DNA of 64,000 nucleotides, taken from the NCBI RefSeq assembly GCF_009737085.1, contig NZ_WOVL01000006.1:62001-126000 (forward strand). Direction: 5' to 3'. Shown here piece after piece: positions 34,034-43,807 of the stretch. Source of the stretch: Paenibacillus sp. NEAU-GSW1. GTDB lineage: Bacteria; Bacillota; Bacilli; Paenibacillales; Paenibacillaceae. The stretch's first letter is position 1, and each line of letters begins with the position of its first letter. Made by a program: the position numbers and the translations under genes. The notes beneath the pieces are model-generated. The model was given only the letters and a program-made list of their open reading frames with translations, made no database searches and was not told the DNA's origin.

Positions 34034-36906
34034 CTGCGAACACCCTCCATCTCCGAGTCATCGGCCAGCCATTCACGTATTCGCGGCACCATTTGATCGG
34101 TATGCATCGTCTCAATTTTCGGTCCCGGCAGCGAATATAAGAAATGTTTGCCGTAGTACGTATCAATAACCCGCGTATCGTACAAAATAACGATTCCTTT
34201 ATCCTTTGCCGTCCGCACAAGCCGTCCAAAGCCTTGCTTAAACCGGATAACCGCCTGCGGGATCGACAGCTTCATAAACGGATTTTGCTTTTGCTTTTGC
34301 AACAGCTCCGATTTTGCTTCGACCAGCGGATGATTCGGCGGTTGAAAAGGAAGTCTAACAATGGCGAGCGTAGTCAGCGCTTCGCCGGGAATGTCTACGC
34401 CCTCCCAGAAGCTGCTCGTGCCCAGAAGGACAGATTCCGGCTGCTGTGTGAACCGGCGCGTCAGCTTCGTCCGATTGCCGCTGTCGATGCCTTGGCCAAT
34501 CACTTGAATACCCGCGCTCGACAAAGCTTCCTTAAGCAGCTCATAGACTTGCTTTAGCATCCGGTACGATGTAAAGAGCACTAACATACGTCCCTTCGTC
34601 TCCACCGCCGTTTCCGCCAGCGATTGTACGAGCATCGTAATAAACTGCGGGTCGCCTGCCGCGCCTTTCATGGTCGGAAAATTGCGCGGTATCATGACAA
34701 GCGCTTGCTGACGGTAGTTAAACGGCGAAGGAAGCTGTACCGTTTTGAGCCGATTATTTTCTTCGAACCCGCCAAGCCCTAGCTGCTCTTCCGCAAATTG
34801 AAACGACTTTTGCACCGACAAGGTTGCCGAGGTCAAAATAATACTGTCTTTCACATTGAAAAAATATTGCTGCAATTGGCTGCTCACATCAATCGGAACG
34901 GAAAATAGCTGCACGGACCGATAGCGGTATTGCGTGCTCGCTTCAATCCAGAATACGTCCGTCGTTTGCTCGACCTTCATAAATTGACGCAAATCGTCTT
35001 TCACGCGCGTCAAATCTCGCAAGGCGCCGTTAAAGTCGGTCAGCAGCGCCTGCGTTGCATGATCGTCAAGCCGATCCTTCATATCGTTGCTCAGCTTCTC
35101 GGCAGTGCGAAGCACGCGGCCCAGCTCGGTCGAAATATTCATCTCCAAAGTGAGCGCATGCTCCCAGCCGCTCGGCAATTGATCGGCGCGCAAACGGCAT
35201 ACAGCCGATGCTTGGCCGTTCTCTGCGCCGCCTTCCACGCTTGGCCCGACAAAGGTGTATAACAGCTCGAACAGCTTCTCCCAATGCTCTTTGACGTCAT
35301 TGAAGACGGGAATAATCGTGTCGATCGTTTCCGTCCATACCGCAGTGCGATCCTCGCCCTCCTGCTGCACCTTTAACCGCAATGCTGGCAGCAAGCCGGT
35401 GCGGCTGTCTTTAAACAGCCGGGTTGTTGCATGAGTCAACGAAAAATAGTTCAGCTGCATGCCAAGATGCTTGCTGGCTACTTCCTCCACATGATGCGCT
35501 TCGTCGATGACAAGATGGCTGTAAGTCGGCAATAGCCGGTGATCTGCCTGAACGTCAGTAAACAGCATCGAATGGTTAGTGATGCATACATCCGCAATAT
35601 TTGCTTCGTGTTTGGCACGGTGATAATAGCAGCGCTTGAACCACGGACAAGCCCGATTCAAGCATGAATCCGCATCGCTAGCCACTGTTGACCAAAAGTC
35701 GGCGCCTTTGCTGCTGAAATTCAGTTCCTCCTGATCGCCCGTCTCGGTTTCGCCAAGCCATACGATCATTTGCGATGCGGTAATCGCATCGTCGACCGGA
35801 GCGACAAGATCTTTTGTATTAATTTTACTTTCAAATTTACGCAGACATAAATAATTGCCTCTGCCTTTAAATATCGAGGCGCGGAAATCGAAAGGCAGCA
35901 CTTCTTTCAGAAGCGGCAGGTCGCGCTGGCGCAGCTGCTCCTGCAAATTAATCGTATGCGTGCTAACGACAATTTTCTGCTCTGCTTTCACTCCATAATA
36001 AAGCGAAGGTATTAAATAACCGAGCGATTTGCCCGTTCCGGTTCCCGCTTCAATCAGCAAATGTCTGTCGCTGTTTAAAGCGTCGAATACTTCATGAAAC
36101 ATCGTCGTTTGCGCTTCGCGCTCTTCATAGTTCGTGAACTTCTCCATAAAACGCTGTTTGATGCCGTCTAAGTATTGTTCGAATGAAACGCCTTCAAGCG
36201 GATCATGAACTTGATCGGTGCGCGCAGGCTGTTCTTCCGTCCATTCGCCAGCTTTCATCGCAAATTGATTAAAGTACTGGTACGCATTAAGATCGATTGA
36301 AGATTGCTGTTCCGCTTGCTGCAGCGTTGAGCCGATAAACCAGCTCAAATCTGATCCGTTATCAATAAGGAAGGATAGCCGCTGCAAAGAAAGCAGCGGC
36401 AAATTGCGCAGTTTGCGAACAGATTCGGCAAACAGAAGCGCCGTCGCCATCGCGTCGCTGTCCGCGCGGTGATGCTGTTCATGCGCGATGCCAAACAGCT
36501 CCGATACGGCTCCAAGCTGATAAGTCGTAATAGACGGGTATAGAATGCGAAGCAATTCGATTGTATCCAATCTTCTGCCCGCAAACGTATGATACCCGCT
36601 TCGATCCAGCGCCTGATTCAAAAATCCGGCGTCGAAATTCACGTTATGCGCAACCAGAACGGCGTCATCCAAATAAGGAATAAGCTGCATCAGCACTTCA
36701 TCGATCTCGGGAGCGTCAGCCACCATCGCTTCATCAATGCCGGTAAGCTGTGTAATATATGTCGGTATAGGTATTGTAGGACGCACAAACGAATTAAACG
36801 TATCGACAACGTCAAGCTCGTCGTTTACAACGACGAGCCCGACTTGCAATATTTCATCGCCAACGCCATGCCCTGTCGTCTCCAAATCCAAAACTGCAAA
36901 TTTCAT
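34030..36906 (-). CDS. dinG: DinG-family helicase with N-terminal exonuclease domain
   Basis: This 958-residue protein is built like Bacillus DinG. Residues ~1-165 form a DEDD 3'-5' exonuclease domain (LDLETTGHG, HNVNFDAGFL, HRADSDAMA). An SF2 XPD-like helicase follows, with Walker A EAGTGTGKS near 286-294 and DEAH near 468-471. Cysteines at about 354, 415, 420 and 426 have the C-x4-C-x5-C spacing of the E. coli DinG 4Fe-4S cluster. ATG 36906 (MKFAVLDLE) is the likely start, though its AGGAG is about 13 nt away. It probably resolves R-loops or damaged DNA. Confidence 0.92.
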   Translation of the reverse strand: MKFAVLDLETTGHGVGDEILQVGLVVVNDELDVVDTFNSFVRPTIPIPTYITQLTGIDEAMVADAPEIDEVLMQLIPYLDDAVLVAHNVNFDAGFLNQALDRSGYHTFAGRRLDTIELLRILYPSITTYQLGAVSELFGIAHEQHHRADSDAMATALLFAESVRKLRNLPLLSLQRLSFLIDNGSDLSWFIGSTLQQAEQQSSIDLNAYQYFNQFAMKAGEWTEEQPARTDQVHDPLEGVSFEQYLDGIKQRFMEKFTNYEEREAQTTMFHEVFDALNSDRHLLIEAGTGTGKSLGYLIPSLYYGVKAEQKIVVSTHTINLQEQLRQRDLPLLKEVLPFDFRASIFKGRGNYLCLRKFESKINTKDLVAPVDDAITASQMIVWLGETETGDQEELNFSSKGADFWSTVASDADSCLNRACPWFKRCYYHRAKHEANIADVCITNHSMLFTDVQADHRLLPTYSHLVIDEAHHVEEVASKHLGMQLNYFSLTHATTRLFKDSRTGLLPALRLKVQQEGEDRTAVWTETIDTIIPVFNDVKEHWEKLFELLYTFVGPSVEGGAENGQASAVCRLRADQLPSGWEHALTLEMNISTELGRVLRTAEKLSNDMKDRLDDHATQALLTDFNGALRDLTRVKDDLRQFMKVEQTTDVFWIEASTQYRYRSVQLFSVPIDVSSQLQQYFFNVKDSIILTSATLSVQKSFQFAEEQLGLGGFEENNRLKTVQLPSPFNYRQQALVMIPRNFPTMKGAAGDPQFITMLVQSLAETAVETKGRMLVLFTSYRMLKQVYELLKEALSSAGIQVIGQGIDSGNRTKLTRRFTQQPESVLLGTSSFWEGVDIPGEALTTLAIVRLPFQPPNHPLVEAKSELLQKQKQNPFMKLSIPQAVIRFKQGFGRLVRTAKDKGIVILYDTRVIDTYYGKHFLYSLPGPKIETMHTDQMVPRIREWLADDSEMEGVRS

Positions 36907-36923
36907 CGTAATTACCGATCTCC

Positions 36924-37682
36924 TCACAAGCAGCAAAGCTCGGTACTACCGAAAAACAAAGACAATTGCTGCGGCGTTTCTTTGCAGCACTTCAAGTTGC
37001 TGAGCGGATCCTTAAAGCTTGGACAAACTTCGTAAGCCTTCAAGAAAAACTGCTCCGCATGCTCCATATTCAAATGGACCGCTTGAATGCACCCAAGGGC
37101 ATTATAGCCTAAAGCACGCCACTTCGGATAGTCCGTCAACGCAACTAATAATTGAAAATGCCGCTGCGCCTCGCTCCAATTTTGCAAATGCATGAACGTC
37201 ATTGCCAGAAATAATCGCGCTAAATTGCATTCTGGAGCCTGTTTGACGGCTTGCTGAAATTGAGCCGCCGCATTCGAAAACATAAAAAGTTTATAATACC
37301 CTTGACCTTTAGAAATTAAATCTGCCATTTCATACGGAATAACCATGTCAAGCTCAGCTTCATACAATTGCTGCTCGGGGGTCTCTACAGTCGTTTGAAC
37401 TGACGTCTGCTGCATTACTTTGGCATTGCTAATCGACATCGCTTTTGCCATCAGCTGCGTTTCATCTGCACAAGGCTGGCTTGCATGCGCAGGCGCATTC
37501 TCCAACAATAAAGACAGCTTTTCTTCAAAATCGATCCATTGCTCTACGACCGAATCGCTCATCTGCTTCAGCATTTGAATTTGCTCATCGTATTGACATT
37601 TTTCATCGCCGACCGAGCTTGGATAAGCGTCGATCAGATGATCCAGCATTTCGTGCATGGTTTCGAATATATGTTGAAACAT
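36924..37682 (-). CDS. tetratricopeptide-repeat protein
   Basis: The 252-residue soluble protein has an acidic helical N-terminus and TPR-like helices from about 120 to 235. The repeats read YYKLFMFSNAAAQFQQAVKQ, LARLFLAMTFMHLQ and LGYNALGCIQAVHLNMEHAE. The function is unknown; such repeats bind other proteins. It sits between panD and dinG. Its ribosome binding site GGGG lies in the arm of a long hairpin (37691-37747). Confidence 0.8.
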   Translation of the reverse strand: MFQHIFETMHEMLDHLIDAYPSSVGDEKCQYDEQIQMLKQMSDSVVEQWIDFEEKLSLLLENAPAHASQPCADETQLMAKAMSISNAKVMQQTSVQTTVETPEQQLYEAELDMVIPYEMADLISKGQGYYKLFMFSNAAAQFQQAVKQAPECNLARLFLAMTFMHLQNWSEAQRHFQLLVALTDYPKWRALGYNALGCIQAVHLNMEHAEQFFLKAYEVCPSFKDPLSNLKCCKETPQQLSLFFGSTELCCL

Positions 37683-37690
37683 TAACGCAT

Positions 37691-37747
37691 CCCCGCCTTC
37701 ACCAAAGAATTAAGGAGTTGTTATGCTCATTCTTTGTTTCGGCGGGG
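37691..37747 (-). promoter_or_regulatory. hairpin hiding the TPR-gene ribosome binding site
   Basis: Arms 37691-37697 / 37741-37747 (GC only, 7 bp) and 37703-37710 / 37729-37736 (8 bp) form one long interrupted stem. On the minus strand its 3' arm contains the GGCGGGG that serves the TPR gene starting at 37682. Read on the plus strand it resembles a terminator with five T, but no plus-strand gene is near. Confidence 0.5.
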
Positions 37748-37826
37748 TTTTTCATACCCGATGCCAGCCGTTACATACAGCTGCCGCTAATGATCACGAA
37801 TAAATTAGGAAGTTATGCCGCTGCTC

Positions 37827-38210
37827 TTACAAGATGGTGGCGTGAATTTCTTCGGTCAAGCTTTTTAAAGGGCGATTGTCGCTGTCCAATATGGTAACAA
37901 TCGGTTTATGTTTTTTAGCGTCTTCATTCGACATTGTCGCATAGGAAATAATGATGACGGTATCGCCGGGTTGAACTTGCCGTGCAGCCGCGCCGTTTAA
38001 GCAAATGACGCCGGAACCTCTTTGACCTGTAATGACATACGTTTCAAAGCGGGCTCCGTTATTGTTATTCACGATTTGCACTTTCTCGTTTTCGAGAAGA
38101 TCGGCCGCATCCATCAAATCTTCATCAATCGTTATGCTTCCCACATAATTTAAATTGGCTTCCGTCACCGTCGCGCGATGCAATTTCGACTTCATCATCG
38201 TTCTAAACAT
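37827..38210 (-). CDS. panD: aspartate 1-decarboxylase
   Basis: PanD makes beta-alanine for pantothenate. The 127-residue proenzyme has the self-cleavage site in YVGSITID (Gly-Ser), which generates the pyruvoyl group, and the conserved [13 protein letters not shown] and [11 protein letters not shown]. The start (MFRTMM) matches that of B. subtilis PanD (MYRTMM). It lies 5 bp after panC. Confidence 0.97.
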   Translation of the reverse strand: MFRTMMKSKLHRATVTEANLNYVGSITIDEDLMDAADLLENEKVQIVNNNNGARFETYVITGQRGSGVICLNGAAARQVQPGDTVIIISYATMSNEDAKKHKPIVTILDSDNRPLKSLTEEIHATIL

Positions 38211-38215
38211 GGCAA

Positions 38216-39100
38216 TTATCCTCCAAAAGTACCAAATAAATGATTATCGATAAGGCGCGTTGAACCGAATTTGACAGCCAACGCCAAAATATAGCATTCC
38301 GAAGCCGTGTTGATCGGAGCTTCCGGCTCCGTCGCCTGCAGGCTTGGATATTGCAGCCATTCTACATAATCAATATCGGCAAGCTGTGCTTCTCCGATCA
38401 TTGCTTTCACGCGAGCGACGAGCTCGGCTGCAGTAATGTCCGTCTCCTTGACCCACTTCTCTGCCTGCTTCAACGATTGCGACAGCACGACCGCCTGGCT
38501 TCGCTGCTCAGCCGACAAATAAACGTTGCGCGAGCTAAGCGCCAGTCCGTCAGGTTCCCTGACAATGGGACATGGGATGATTGAAACCGGAAAATTCAAA
38601 TCGTCGGTCATTTGCTGAATAACGGCAACTTGCTGAGCGTCCTTCATTCCGAAATAAGCGCGATCAGGCTGAACCAGGTGAAACAGCTTGCTGACGACCG
38701 TTCCGACGCCGTCGAAATGGCCGGGCCGCGAAGCGCCGCACAGCCGGGCCGTTACTTGATCAACCAGCACCTTCGTAAGCGGCTTGGTCGGATACATCAC
38801 TTCCACCGACGGAATAAAAACAATATCGATTCCGTTTTGTTCTGCAATCGCGAGATCGCGCTCTTCATTGCGCGGATACCGTTCAAAGTCTTCGTTCGGT
38901 CCAAATTGAAGCGGATTGACGAATATCGACAAAACCGACAGTCCGTTCTCCTCTGCGCTTTGCCTCATTAAGCTGGCATGGCCTTCATGCAAGAAGCCCA
39001 TCGTCGGCACGAAGCCGACAGTCGACTCATTGGCAAGCAAAGGCGCCTTGCCGTTTCGAATCGCTGTACGAAGCTCAGGAATGGTTCGACACACAATCAC
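38216..39100 (-). CDS. panC: pantothenate synthetase
   Basis: PanC condenses pantoate and beta-alanine with ATP. The 294-residue protein has [42 protein letters not shown] and [15 protein letters not shown]. It starts with GTG at 39100, 10 nt after AGGAG, and overlaps the end of panB by 26 nt, so translation is probably coupled. Confidence 0.97.
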   Translation of the reverse strand: MIVCRTIPELRTAIRNGKAPLLANESTVGFVPTMGFLHEGHASLMRQSAEENGLSVLSIFVNPLQFGPNEDFERYPRNEERDLAIAEQNGIDIVFIPSVEVMYPTKPLTKVLVDQVTARLCGASRPGHFDGVGTVVSKLFHLVQPDRAYFGMKDAQQVAVIQQMTDDLNFPVSIIPCPIVREPDGLALSSRNVYLSAEQRSQAVVLSQSLKQAEKWVKETDITAAELVARVKAMIGEAQLADIDYVEWLQYPSLQATEPEAPINTASECYILALAVKFGSTRLIDNHLFGTFGG

Positions 39101-39998
39101 GTTTGGATTGCTCCTCTCTTTGCAATGACGGCATATTCAGGCTTCCGGCTGCTCCATAAAGCGTCACTTGTTCCTGGATTTCGGTTTTCGCAACGCCAAA
39201 GGAATGCTCTTCCGCAGGAAATGCTTTCGTCTTTACGTCACTGACATAATCTTTAATCGCATTGCGAATCGTATCGCCTATGCTCGCATACGTTTTCACC
39301 ATCTTTTTCGGTATCGCTGGAGAACTGTATTGAATGAGATCATGATAGACCAGCACTTGCCCGTCACAGCCTCGCCCTGCTCCAATCCCAATGGTCGGGA
39401 TCGACAGTTCTTGGCTGATAGCAGCAGCAAGAGGCTCCGTCACGAGTTCCAGCACAATTGCAAACACGCCTGCTTTCTCCAGCGCCTTCGCGTCTTCCAT
39501 CAGTTTTTCCGCTTCACGGTCGAGCTTGCCTTGCACGCGGTAACCGCCAAGCTGATGAACCGATTGCGGCGTCAGACCGATATGCCCCATAACCGGTATG
39601 CCTGCTTTAACGAGAGCTGCCACTTCATCGGCAATATCGCTGCCGCCTTCCAGTTTAAGCGCATGCGCTCCGCCTTCTTGCATAATGCGAGCTGCATTGC
39701 GCATAGTCGATTCTCGTCCAACGCCATATGTCATAAACGGCATGTCGGTTACGATAAACGTTTCCCGCGCGCCGCGAGAAACGGCTTTTGTATGATAAAT
39801 CATGTCTTCAAGCGTAACAGGTATTGTCGTATCGTATCCGAGCACAACATTGCCAAGCGAATCGCCGACCAGAATAGCATCAATGCCCGCTTCCTCGGCC
39901 AGAACCGCTGACGGATAATCGTACGCTGTCAGCATCGTAATCGGATCTTTTTTAACTTTCATTGCTTTCAGGGCCGTAATCGTTAATCGTTTCCTCAT
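39075..39998 (-). CDS. panB: 3-methyl-2-oxobutanoate hydroxymethyltransferase
   Basis: PanB makes ketopantoate from ketoisovalerate and methylene-tetrahydrofolate. The 307-residue protein has [39 protein letters not shown] and [17 protein letters not shown] 39998 is preceded by AAAGGGG; a TTG one codon earlier is less likely. An RNA leader of about 200 nt with a terminator lies upstream. Confidence 0.97.
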   Translation of the reverse strand: MRKRLTITALKAMKVKKDPITMLTAYDYPSAVLAEEAGIDAILVGDSLGNVVLGYDTTIPVTLEDMIYHTKAVSRGARETFIVTDMPFMTYGVGRESTMRNAARIMQEGGAHALKLEGGSDIADEVAALVKAGIPVMGHIGLTPQSVHQLGGYRVQGKLDREAEKLMEDAKALEKAGVFAIVLELVTEPLAAAISQELSIPTIGIGAGRGCDGQVLVYHDLIQYSSPAIPKKMVKTYASIGDTIRNAIKDYVSDVKTKAFPAEEHSFGVAKTEIQEQVTLYGAAGSLNMPSLQREEQSKRDCVSNHS

Positions 39999-40032
39999 CA
40001 AGCTTCATCCCCTTTAAGTTTTAGGATAAACA

Positions 40033-40063
40033 CAAAAAAACCTTTTAGCCGCTGCTAAAAAGG
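40033..40063 (-). terminator. attenuator-like terminator in the panB leader
   Basis: A 9-bp stem with one bulged base (40041-40049 / 40054-40063) is followed on the minus strand by seven T. It stands between the panB promoter and panB, so it can stop transcription before the operon. Confidence 0.8.
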
Positions 40064-40206
40064 TCCTCGATCGAAAAAGGAAACGTTTGCTGCTATGTTG
40101 CTTCCTTCTGTCTCGGTCCCTACGGCTCAGAGCAGAGTTATGTTGCCGGTTTGTTAACGCGTTGCATAAAATTGGCGAGTGCAGCTCCATTTGGATACCG
40201 CCTGCT
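40064..40206 (-). promoter_or_regulatory. panB leader RNA, possible pan-motif
   Basis: After the panB promoter about 140 nt of untranslated RNA precede the terminator. At 40106-40137 the minus-strand RNA can form a short stem in which at least two adenines are bulged. This resembles the described pan motif found in front of panB in Bacillales. The motif identification is from memory and should be tested with the family covariance model. The short frame at 40014-40214 is not a convincing gene. Confidence 0.45.
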
Positions 40207-40212
40207 GTCTTC

Positions 40213-40241
40213 ATAGTAGCAAAAAACTAGCGATTCGTAAA
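40213..40241 (-). promoter_or_regulatory. sigma-A promoter of panBCD, inside the birA terminator
   Basis: On the minus strand TTTACG (40236-40241) and TACTAT (40213-40218) are 17 bp apart. The -35 lies in the loop region of the birA terminator. Confidence 0.45.
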
Positions 40242-40254
40242 CGATTCGCTAGTT
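40219..40254 (-). terminator. birA terminator overlapping its stop codon
   Basis: A 9-bp perfect outer stem (40225-40233 / 40046-style arm at 40246-40254) with extra inner pairs is followed on the minus strand by six T. The stem includes the TAG stop of birA. Confidence 0.8.
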
Positions 40255-41226
40255 TGCCGGTTCGCCCATTTCCGCAGAAAAAACAAGCACAGTATTTCCT
40301 TCTTCCAATCTCACTTCGATAGCGCCGCTCTGGTCAAGCGCAATCGGCACGCCGTCAATAACGCCTTGCGGCGTTGTGAGCCTGGCCGGCTTATGGAGCG
40401 ATACGGATAACGACTCCCATAGCGCTGCTATCGGTTCAAATCCATTTGCTTGATAAGCGTTGTACAGCTGCTCGTATTCCAGCATGAAGTCGGCAATTAC
40501 CGCCTCGCGTTCAAGCTTTTTGCCAGACGCGATCCGCAGCGATGTAACCCGTTCAAGCAGCTCATCCGGATAATCGGAGGTTTCAAGATTGACACTGATG
40601 CCGATGCCTGCAATGATGTAACGGAGCATCGTATCTTGTGCCGCCGATTCAAGCAGAATGCCGCTTATTTTTTTGCCGTCGATCAGAAGATCGTTGGGCC
40701 ATTTAATGCCAATCGGCATCGCTGTCAGCCTTCTCAAGCTGCGGCATAACGCCACCGCCGTCAATAAAGTCAATTGCGGCGCGAAATGAACCGGGATCGT
40801 TGGACGAAGCACCATACTCATCCATATCCCTTTCCCTTTCGGCGATATCCATCCGCGTCCCATTCTGCCGCGTCCGTTGTTCTGCTGCTCGGCAATGACC
40901 AGCGTTCCTTCGGGCGCGCCGTTTTCCGCCAATTGCTGGGCTACGTTTTGCGTCGTATCGACCGAATCAAACCAATGAACCGGGCGGGCAAAATGCTGCG
41001 TTTGCAGCAAGCCGTTCAGCTTCTCCGGCGAATATTGATCTGGAATAGACAGCAGCTTGTAACCAAGCCGTCTTGAAGCTTCGAACTGGTATCCTTGCGA
41101 CTCAAGCTTGCGAATTTGCTTCCATACCGCCGTGCGGCTCACATTTAATTCTCGGCTGATCAATTCGCCGGATACATATTCGCCATCATGATTGTCGAAC
41201 AGATCGAGCAATTTATTCGTGGTCAT
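40249..41226 (-). CDS. birA: biotin-protein ligase / biotin operon repressor
   Basis: BirA attaches biotin to carboxylase carriers and represses biotin genes. At 325 residues it equals the B. subtilis protein in length. It has an N-terminal winged helix (SRELNVSRTAVWKQIRKLE), the ligase motif GRGRMGRGW, KWPNDLLIDGKKISGILLE and a small C-terminal SH3-like domain. ATG 41226 is 8 nt from AAGGA and overlaps the cca frame by 14 nt. Confidence 0.95.
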   Translation of the reverse strand: MTTNKLLDLFDNHDGEYVSGELISRELNVSRTAVWKQIRKLESQGYQFEASRRLGYKLLSIPDQYSPEKLNGLLQTQHFARPVHWFDSVDTTQNVAQQLAENGAPEGTLVIAEQQNNGRGRMGRGWISPKGKGIWMSMVLRPTIPVHFAPQLTLLTAVALCRSLRRLTAMPIGIKWPNDLLIDGKKISGILLESAAQDTMLRYIIAGIGISVNLETSDYPDELLERVTSLRIASGKKLEREAVIADFMLEYEQLYNAYQANGFEPIAALWESLSVSLHKPARLTTPQGVIDGVPIALDQSGAIEVRLEEGNTVLVFSAEMGEPAN

Positions 41227-42526
41227 GGTCATTATCCTTTGACATCCATATTTTCGCTTGGTCGAGAAGCGCTTGCCGTTCATTCGGCAGTTCTTCCGCA
41301 GCCGTGCACATTAACAGCTTCCGCATAAGCTTGCCGAGCCACTCGCCCGGTTTCAGGCCAAGCTCCAGCGTCAGCTCATTACCGTTGACTGCGAGCTGCT
41401 TTACGGAACAGGCCGGCATTGCTTCAAGCCAAATCGACAGCTTGTCCAGCAGTAAATTTGGCAGCCTCGACTCCAGCTTCATAATGTCCAGCCACCTGTG
41501 GGCCGCCTCTTTGCCATGGGCAATTACCGATTCGATCCAACAGCTTCGCAAGCGTTTGCTATTCTCATCCGACAATAGCAGCGCAGATTCCGTCATTTCC
41601 TTGTTTATATAAATAACAGCCGCAATGGATGTCTGGCGTTTGCTTGCGAGGCGCAGCGCAGACAATGTTTCTTTGACTTGTTCCATAGAAGCTTCGCTCC
41701 AAAGCAGCAATGCCGCCCAACGGGTGTCCGGCTCGGCAATTTGCCGCAAACGGCATATTCGTTCCCGAAGGTTGTTGATTTTCAGAGCATTGCTATACAT
41801 CTCCAGCAATCGTTCGATGGCTGGCAAAGACTTTGCCGTATGGCGAAGCAGTCCGCTCCTTGCCAACAAATGAATCGCAAGCTCCGGCTCCTTGCCTGCC
41901 AGCATCCGGTCCAGCTCTGAAAATACGCGCTCCATCGCGATATGGACAAGCAATTCGCGATGCAGCCGCAATCCTCGCCAAGTCCGATAAGTAAATGAAT
42001 AGCGAAATTTAGCTGCAAAACGGACCGCCCGCAGCATGCGCAGCGCGTCCTCCTGGAATCTTGCTTCGGCATCGCCGACGCAACGGATGGCATGGCTTTG
42101 AATATCCTGAAGCCCGCCGAAAGGGTCGTACAGCTGTCCTTTTTTGTTCATCGCTATCGCATTAATCGTCAAATCCCGGCGCAGCAAATCGCCGTCTAAA
42201 TTGGAAATGAAAACAACCTCGCTGGGCCTTCGATGCTTCTCATAGGCCGATTCCTCTCGGAATGTGGTCACCTCGTACGACTTGCCATTTTGCCTTACCG
42301 TGACAGTTCCATGCTGCAAGCCCGTCGGTATGCATGACGGAAATACGTCCATCACCTGATCGGGCTTCGCCGAGGTTGCAATGTCGACATCGTGTATCGG
42401 CAGTCCCATAATCGTGTCGCGAACGCAGCCTCCGACGAATACCGCTTCGAAGCCTCTTGCCGTCAGCAATTCCAAAACCGGAAGCGCCTTATGCATCGGC
42501 TCCGGCATTGAAACCGGCTTGGACAT
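41213..42526 (-). CDS. cca: CCA tRNA nucleotidyltransferase
   Basis: This adds or repairs the 3' CCA of tRNAs. The 437-residue class II enzyme has the motif GGCVRDTIMGLPIHDVDIATSA in two parts (Gly-Gly then Asp-x-Asp), RRDLTINAIA, YDPFGGLQD and RMLRAVRFAAKF. A tail DNDHDHE is coded by the overlap with birA. It lies between bshA and birA as in B. subtilis. Confidence 0.95.
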   Translation of the reverse strand: MSKPVSMPEPMHKALPVLELLTARGFEAVFVGGCVRDTIMGLPIHDVDIATSAKPDQVMDVFPSCIPTGLQHGTVTVRQNGKSYEVTTFREESAYEKHRRPSEVVFISNLDGDLLRRDLTINAIAMNKKGQLYDPFGGLQDIQSHAIRCVGDAEARFQEDALRMLRAVRFAAKFRYSFTYRTWRGLRLHRELLVHIAMERVFSELDRMLAGKEPELAIHLLARSGLLRHTAKSLPAIERLLEMYSNALKINNLRERICRLRQIAEPDTRWAALLLWSEASMEQVKETLSALRLASKRQTSIAAVIYINKEMTESALLLSDENSKRLRSCWIESVIAHGKEAAHRWLDIMKLESRLPNLLLDKLSIWLEAMPACSVKQLAVNGNELTLELGLKPGEWLGKLMRKLLMCTAAEELPNERQALLDQAKIWMSKDNDHDHE

Positions 42527-42562
42527 ATAGACGCCCCCTGAATAGTTATAACTTTACTCGCG

Positions 42563-43723
42563 TTACTCGCACACCGGCTCAGGCAAGTCTGCCTCAATTC
42601 CGAGCACGCGATAATAAATTTCCTCGTACTGCGTCGTAATCGCATCGTTGCAGAAATTGTAGTGCGCGCGTTTCACGCATGCCTCTTTAAATTTTGTGTG
42701 CAGCGCTTCATTTTGCAACAAGTAGACCGCATGCTCAGCCATACCGTCCACATCGCCGATCGGGCATAAATAGCCGGTTACGCCATGGGTGACGAGCTCC
42801 GGAATGCCTCCAGCCGTCGAGCCGATAGTCGGAACGCCGCATGCCATCGCTTCTAGCGCAACAAGGCCAAAGCTTTCCTTCTCAGAAGGAAGCAGCAGCA
42901 AATCCGCAACCGAGATGACTTGCGCGACATCTTCCTGTTTGCCGAGAAAATGAACGCGATCTTCTAATTCAAGCTGTCTGATTTTGCATTGAATTTTCGA
43001 CAATTCCGGCCCTTCGCCGACGAGCAGCAGCTTGGCGGGAATCCGTTTCGCAACCCGAGCGAATATATCAATTACATCGCTAACCCGTTTCACCGGACGA
43101 AAGTTCGAAATGTGCATCAGCACTTTTTCATGCGGCTCCGCATAATCCGCACGCAAAGATGCGGCGTCTCGCGGATAATAAACCCGCTTGTCAATAAAAT
43201 TGTAAGCCAGATCAATCGGTTTCGTTATATCGAGAAGATTTCTTGTTTCGTTAATGAGATCCTGCGACACTGCGGTAACTGCGTCGCTTTGGTTAATAGC
43301 AAGCCGAATCAAATCTTTCAGCGATTCATCCTTGGCAAGCACAGTAATATCTGTACCATGAAGCGTAGTCACCGTCTTCAGATCATCGCCAACCATTTGT
43401 TTAGCCAAATAGGCGCACACAGCATGCGGGACGGCATAGTGGACGTGAAGCAGATCCAAATTTTCCATCTTGGCGATTTGCGCCATTTTGCTTGCCAATG
43501 CTATATCGTACGGCGGGTAACGGAATACGTAATAATCGTTTGCTTCAACTTCATGATAAAAAATGTTTTTATGAAATTTGCCGAGTCGAAACGGTATGCT
43601 GTGCGTTATAAAATGGATCTCATGACCTCTCTCAGCCATAAGCTTGCCTAGCTCCGTCGCAACAACGCCGGAGCCTCCCAAAGTTGGATAGCAAGTAATT
43701 CCGATTTTTAATTTGCGAGTCAA
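42563..43723 (-). CDS. bshA: N-acetyl-alpha-D-glucosaminyl L-malate synthase (bacillithiol synthesis)
   Basis: BshA is the GT4 glycosyltransferase that joins GlcNAc to L-malate in the first step of bacillithiol synthesis. The 386-residue protein has [38 protein letters not shown] and the nucleotide-sugar motif [16 protein letters not shown]. The start is probably TTG at 43723, since GGAGGTG lies 6-7 nt before it. A GTG at 43732 is inside that site. Confidence 0.94.
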   Translation of the reverse strand: MTRKLKIGITCYPTLGGSGVVATELGKLMAERGHEIHFITHSIPFRLGKFHKNIFYHEVEANDYYVFRYPPYDIALASKMAQIAKMENLDLLHVHYAVPHAVCAYLAKQMVGDDLKTVTTLHGTDITVLAKDESLKDLIRLAINQSDAVTAVSQDLINETRNLLDITKPIDLAYNFIDKRVYYPRDAASLRADYAEPHEKVLMHISNFRPVKRVSDVIDIFARVAKRIPAKLLLVGEGPELSKIQCKIRQLELEDRVHFLGKQEDVAQVISVADLLLLPSEKESFGLVALEAMACGVPTIGSTAGGIPELVTHGVTGYLCPIGDVDGMAEHAVYLLQNEALHTKFKEACVKRAHYNFCNDAITTQYEEIYYRVLGIEADLPEPVCE

Positions 43724-43807
43724 CGGACGCACCTCCAGTTTTCACCATGCTAACTTTAATTTTATGCCATTTGAAATCAATTTATATGCTCTCGGATATG
43801 CTTGCAA

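Noticed and set aside
37711-37802. Small plus-strand frame starting with AAGGAG and ATG in the hairpin loop
   Set aside because: About 26 codons, no promoter seen and the sequence is explained by the hairpin before the TPR gene.
40014-40214. 66-codon frame in the panB leader
   Set aside because: It reads through the terminator stem, lacks a ribosome site and has no similarity I recognise; the RNA leader explains the region.
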